Assembly: GCA_029448655.1 (NCBI GenBank)
Contig: JACCLO010000001.1
Coordinates: 3,534,001-3,598,000, forward strand
Reading direction: 5' to 3'
DNA: 64,000 nt
DNA from: Wolfiporia cocos
Taxonomy: Eukaryota; Basidiomycota; Agaricomycetes; Polyporales; Phaeolaceae
This document shows, in pieces, positions 60,727 through 64,000 of the stretch. The translations under genes and the position numbers were made by a program. Each line of letters starts with the position of its first letter. Position 1 is the first letter of the stretch. A model generated the notes under the pieces. That model made no database searches, was not told the DNA's origin, and saw only the letters and a list, made by a program, of their open reading frames with translations.

Positions 60727-61254
60727 CGGTCACAATGGATACTCTACTATCATCCCAGAAGCTACGTTGCGTGCCATCGGCATTGCAGCCGCCCCATCAC
60801 GCTACAATGAGACCCCCGCAGTCTAGCAAGAGCGTGCATTCGAACTGACTAAGCATGACCACAATCAACTGCATCATAGCGCATAGCGCTGGCGCGCTGG
60901 ATCGACAACTCATCATTCTCCGACAGGATCGATTCTGATAGCTACACTCACGAAGCGAATACTTACTTGCCTAATTCATCACCGCATCTATTGGCGTGTA
61001 CGGCATTCCGGTGCTTTGTTGTGTCACAGAGTCATCAATACAAGCGACGCTCACACAAGGGCAGGAATGGGTGATTAGGCGATAGAATCCGCTGAGTCCG
61101 AATGGACTAGAATCCGTAAAGCAGCTATCGGAAGTTCGTGACACAATAGTATATTGTAGCAATAACAAGGCTCGTTCAAACCAGATACAACTCAGGAAGC
61201 GATTACATCAGCATGCATCAAATGGCGATATGAGAATGTCCACCAGACCAAGTC
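60727..61254. other. Convergent 3' region, ALG14 / U2AF1
   Basis: A 528-bp AT-rich gap between two convergent stop codons with no further coding signal. Confidence 0.55.
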
Positions 61255-62154
61255 TTACTTCCGAGTCCACCTGTCTTCCCCATCGTTGCGTCCTCGCTTG
61301 GAGGGGCTAGCACTGCGTCCGCCTCGCCGCGACGGCTCCCATCCCCCACCACCTTCAGTCTTTGGCGGGTGCAATCTCCTCTCCAGCCTCTGACCTGCTC
61401 GCAGCGACGATACGAGTTCTTTCGAGGCCAGCCGCAAATGCATGAAATTGCAGAACCCGCCGCGGTTGCACTCTCCGTTTTCGTTTTGTCGGCAGCATGC
61501 CTCCCGAAAGTCAGTGACAGGGGACAGCTCCGCGTACAACGGACGGCCTGTAGCCGACGTTAAGCCCCGACCGAGCTAACGCGACGCGATGAATAGGTGG
61601 ACTTACCGGCATACCACCGATCATTCAGGTTGTCAACTGCAGCTTGGGCCTCCGTCTCCCACTCGTATCGCGCGTACACATTTCCGATGAGGTGGTCTCC
61701 CACATTGTCGCATACCTGTTGCCGGCCGGCACGGTCAGCGTACGCCTATCGCCACCCGCAAAAGCGGACTCACGTGTAACTCGAGAAGATGCCCGAACTT
61801 TGCTAGCTCGCAGTACAGATCCTCATACACGGCATCAAAGCCCTCCTGCAGCTCCTTGTCGGTCAGCTTGCAAACGGGATCATGCGCCGGGTTGTGATAG
61901 ACGTTCGGCAGGAGAATGGTTTGTGAGAACGCTGGCTTGATGTGCTTCCGCGAGCAGCGGTCGCCATGTCTGCACGCGCCGATCTGAAAGGGTTTAGAGT
62001 GCACCTATAAGCAGTGCTCCTGAGATACCCTACCTTGTAGTAGAACGAGCAGTTGACGCGATCCTGCTCTGTTCCGAAGATATTGGCCTGAGAACAGAGT
62101 TAAAAACATCGCCAGAGACGTAGCTGCTCGAGAACTCACCAAGTGAGACGCCAT
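61255..62154 (-). CDS. U2AF1: Splicing factor U2AF small subunit (U2AF35/U2AF23)
   Basis: Recognises the AG of the 3' splice site with the large U2AF subunit. Five exons (62154-62140, 62087-62034, 61983-61774, 61715-61607, 61547-61255) give 226 residues. Two CCCH zinc fingers frame a U2AF-homology motif. Finger 1 is [20 protein letters not shown] (C-x8-C-x5-C-x3-H), preserving the residue equivalent to human Ser34. Finger 2 is CCRQNENGECNRGGFCNFMH. Between them lie DLYCELAKFGHLLELHVCDN and GDHLIGNVYARYEWETEAQAA, followed by the conserved AELSPVTDFREACCR. The tail is short, with RRGGRSASPSKRGR, an RS-like stretch. Exon 1 is only 15 nt, but its product MASHLANIFGTEQ is canonical. Confidence 0.96.
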
Positions 62155-63872
62155 GTTGGAGGTCGAGGTCTAGGTGCTTGATGGATGGCATGTCTGGGAG
62201 GTGGCTGAAAACTGCTGACAAAGCAACAATGATCGCTCTCCGTAAATGGTAAGTAGGTTCGCGATCACTCCAAGTCCCGTCTCGAGCTCCAGTATACATC
62301 GTCATAGCCGACTCCAGCTTTGAGGCTCGAAGACCGCGTGGTCCGTTTCATTGACTGAATGCACCATCAGCATTCATTACCAGAGCACTCGTAACAGGAA
62401 TGCCGCGCGAGTCTAGAGAATCAGATATTCAAATTCTGACCAGTCCTGACAACGGGAGTCGCTACTGTCGACAAACGGCCTGGAGATCCTGCTGACCAGT
62501 GTCGACATTGCTTAGCTGTCTGGCTCATGAGCCAAGCAGAATTCTGTGGGAAGATATGTGGCAGCCGCCACTCAGTACTCATCGGTGTGTAATAGCTACC
62601 GCCAATTCGGTACTACACTAGGACCTGTCGGGGTACTGGTGCGTCTAACTTACTCAATTACCGGCTGCTCGTATGCACCGCACGTGCGTTTACTCAGCTG
62701 CCTCGGCTTCGCGATAACGTTCACGTATTCGAGATGACAGTGTTTCAGAGGAGATGCAAGAGGTCTTGCGATATGCGGTCTACCATTCGCAGCCGGGTTT
62801 CCGCCGTAACAGACTCACGATATCTCCTTGAAAATCTCGCATCCAAACCTTGTTCGTTTGCAAGCGTGCCGCGTATTCATTCAAATATTGCGATCACTGC
62901 CACCGAGAACTGCTTTGTTATAGCAATGCCTCGTGGCTATAGCCCACCCTTCGTGCGGTTTTCTACTGATTGATGTCGTTTCAGTCTCCACAGGCCAAGG
63001 AATGTAGTCACCTTTCAATCAATCGATTTGAAACCAGTAAGCGCCCGCCTACTTGCAAGTGGCGGTTAATTTCCGTACTCTGTGGTGAGTGAAGTTTATC
63101 GCATCTCAGGAGAAAGGGCTTGGCTGATGACGGAAGTGACCCTTGATATCACAGCGGCGTCCTCCTTCTCCGTTACGACGTCGTCGCTGAGCTCTTCCAT
63201 GAGTCAAGTCCTACGGTCATCGGTTTCTTGCTCTCGTCAAGCATGAGTGCAAAGACCAATCATGATAATCTACTCATCCTCCCATTGGCTCCAAGGAACT
63301 AATCTCCGGCAACTCCCTGATTGCAGACGCTATGCTTCCGCTGAAACACGGCGTTCGCAGGAGCGTCCGTGCTTGGCAGCGGACGCCGCGGCGGCGGCTT
63401 CAATATGACAGATTGAAATTGATTGAGGCTTCGTGGCAAAAACCCGACCTAATGTCAATCGATATGTTCAGACGCTTACAGTGCTGGTGTTGGAATTCAT
63501 TCTCAAAGACAGGAGGCAGGATCATATGAGATGGAAACGCTCCTCGCCTGTGCCGCGAGCTGTGAATTTGATTCCTGCAGCTGTGCCCCATTTTTGCCGT
63601 CAAGTGTCAGGAAGGTAGATAACTTTTAGAGTTAGCATGACCTGATTTCTTTTGCCGTCGGCTCTGCTTCTCCCATGGACGTTCTTCGTGCAAACTGGTG
63701 TCCGGTCTTCATCATATGAGTGGACGTCTCCGCCACAACGGCAATAGATACATTCATACAGTGGTATAGAGCATCCTGCACTGTGGATCAGGGATGGACC
63801 CTGGCGGCCCGTGGTAGTCGCCGGCACCGAGAGACGTCCTGGGCGGTTGATGGTGAACACAATACAGAGCCT
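62155..63872. other. 1.7-kb region downstream of the U2AF1 promoter, no supported gene
   Basis: Holds the U2AF1 promoter at its left end. The remaining short open frames on both strands have no recognisable motif. A minus frame at 63600-63860 has a CIYCRCGGD cysteine cluster, but nothing supports it as coding. Confidence 0.4.
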
Positions 63873-64000
63873 TCATCGTGCCAAGGCCGGACTTGGCGGC
63901 TTGGCAGCCTGGCCCTCCGATACGGTTCTCTTCTCGATCTCGTGCTTAACTGCCGCCGTGGTCACGTTGTTGCTGCCGGCCAGATCACCGTGACCGCGCG
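63873..64000 (-). CDS. Possible 3'-terminal exon of a gene cut by the window edge
   Basis: On the minus strand a frame stays open from the edge to a TGA at 63875-63873. It reads HGDLAGSNNVTTAAVKHEIE then KRTVSEGQAAKPPSPALAR. The mixed-charge, helix-prone composition looks more coding-like than the opposite strand. I do not recognise the family and the assignment is tentative. Confidence 0.3.
   Translation of the reverse strand, partial: RGHGDLAGSNNVTTAAVKHEIEKRTVSEGQAAKPPSPALAR

Overview
The window is nuclear DNA from a filamentous basidiomycete, most likely an Agaricomycete (inference). Protein-coding genes are packed on both strands and cut by many short introns, mostly about 50-60 nt, with GT..AG ends and a CTGAC/CTAAC-like branch site near the 3' end. 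Several families are typical of mushroom-forming fungi: F-box/LRR-type proteins, a fungal caleosin, a Zn2Cys6 regulator, a FucP-type permease and a hemerythrin-like protein. I assembled gene models by hand: I joined reading frames at GT..AG (rarely GC..AG) borders and checked that every exon sum is a multiple of three. I saw no prokaryotic operons, rRNA, tRNA, CRISPR arrays or intact transposons.

Layout. 1-13 kb: a bZIP factor, a DUF6924-like protein, a FucP-type MFS permease convergent with an inosine/uridine-type nucleoside hydrolase, RACK1 with an intronic U24-like box C/D snoRNA, a short-chain dehydrogenase and a caleosin. 13-26 kb: a BRI3-like membrane protein divergent from a type I protein arginine methyltransferase (PRMT1), an F-box protein with a C-terminal membrane segment, a 1276-residue orphan protein, and the BAR-domain protein Hob3/Rvs161. 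26-45 kb: a large coiled-coil protein, an F-box-like protein, a TM9SF/EMP70 protein, mitochondrial tyrosyl-tRNA synthetase divergent from the DEAD-box helicase DBP10, the queuine tRNA-ribosyltransferase catalytic subunit, a hemerythrin HHE protein and the SDH assembly factor SDHAF4. 45-64 kb: a Zn2Cys6 transcription factor, a 3.6-kb stretch with no supportable gene, a single-exon F-box-like protein, a GLTSCR1-domain protein, APC/C subunit CDC23, ALG14 and the small U2AF subunit. Both window edges may cut through genes.

The genes are mostly conserved housekeeping functions: translation and ribosome biogenesis (RACK1, DBP10, mitochondrial TyrRS, tRNA queuosine exchange), splicing (U2AF1), the cell cycle (CDC23), N-glycosylation (ALG14), endocytosis (Hob3), the secretory pathway (TM9SF) and mitochondrial respiration (SDHAF4). 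They do not form a pathway cluster. No previously undescribed multi-gene system is visible. The most notable items are the U24-like snoRNA in the RACK1 intron, several likely GC-AG introns (two around a 16-nt microexon in the queuine transferase gene), an altered DGGGFS signature in that enzyme, recurring CACGTG boxes in divergent promoters, and several genes (hemerythrin, DUF6924-like, nucleoside hydrolase) so fragmented that a simple reading-frame scan misses them.
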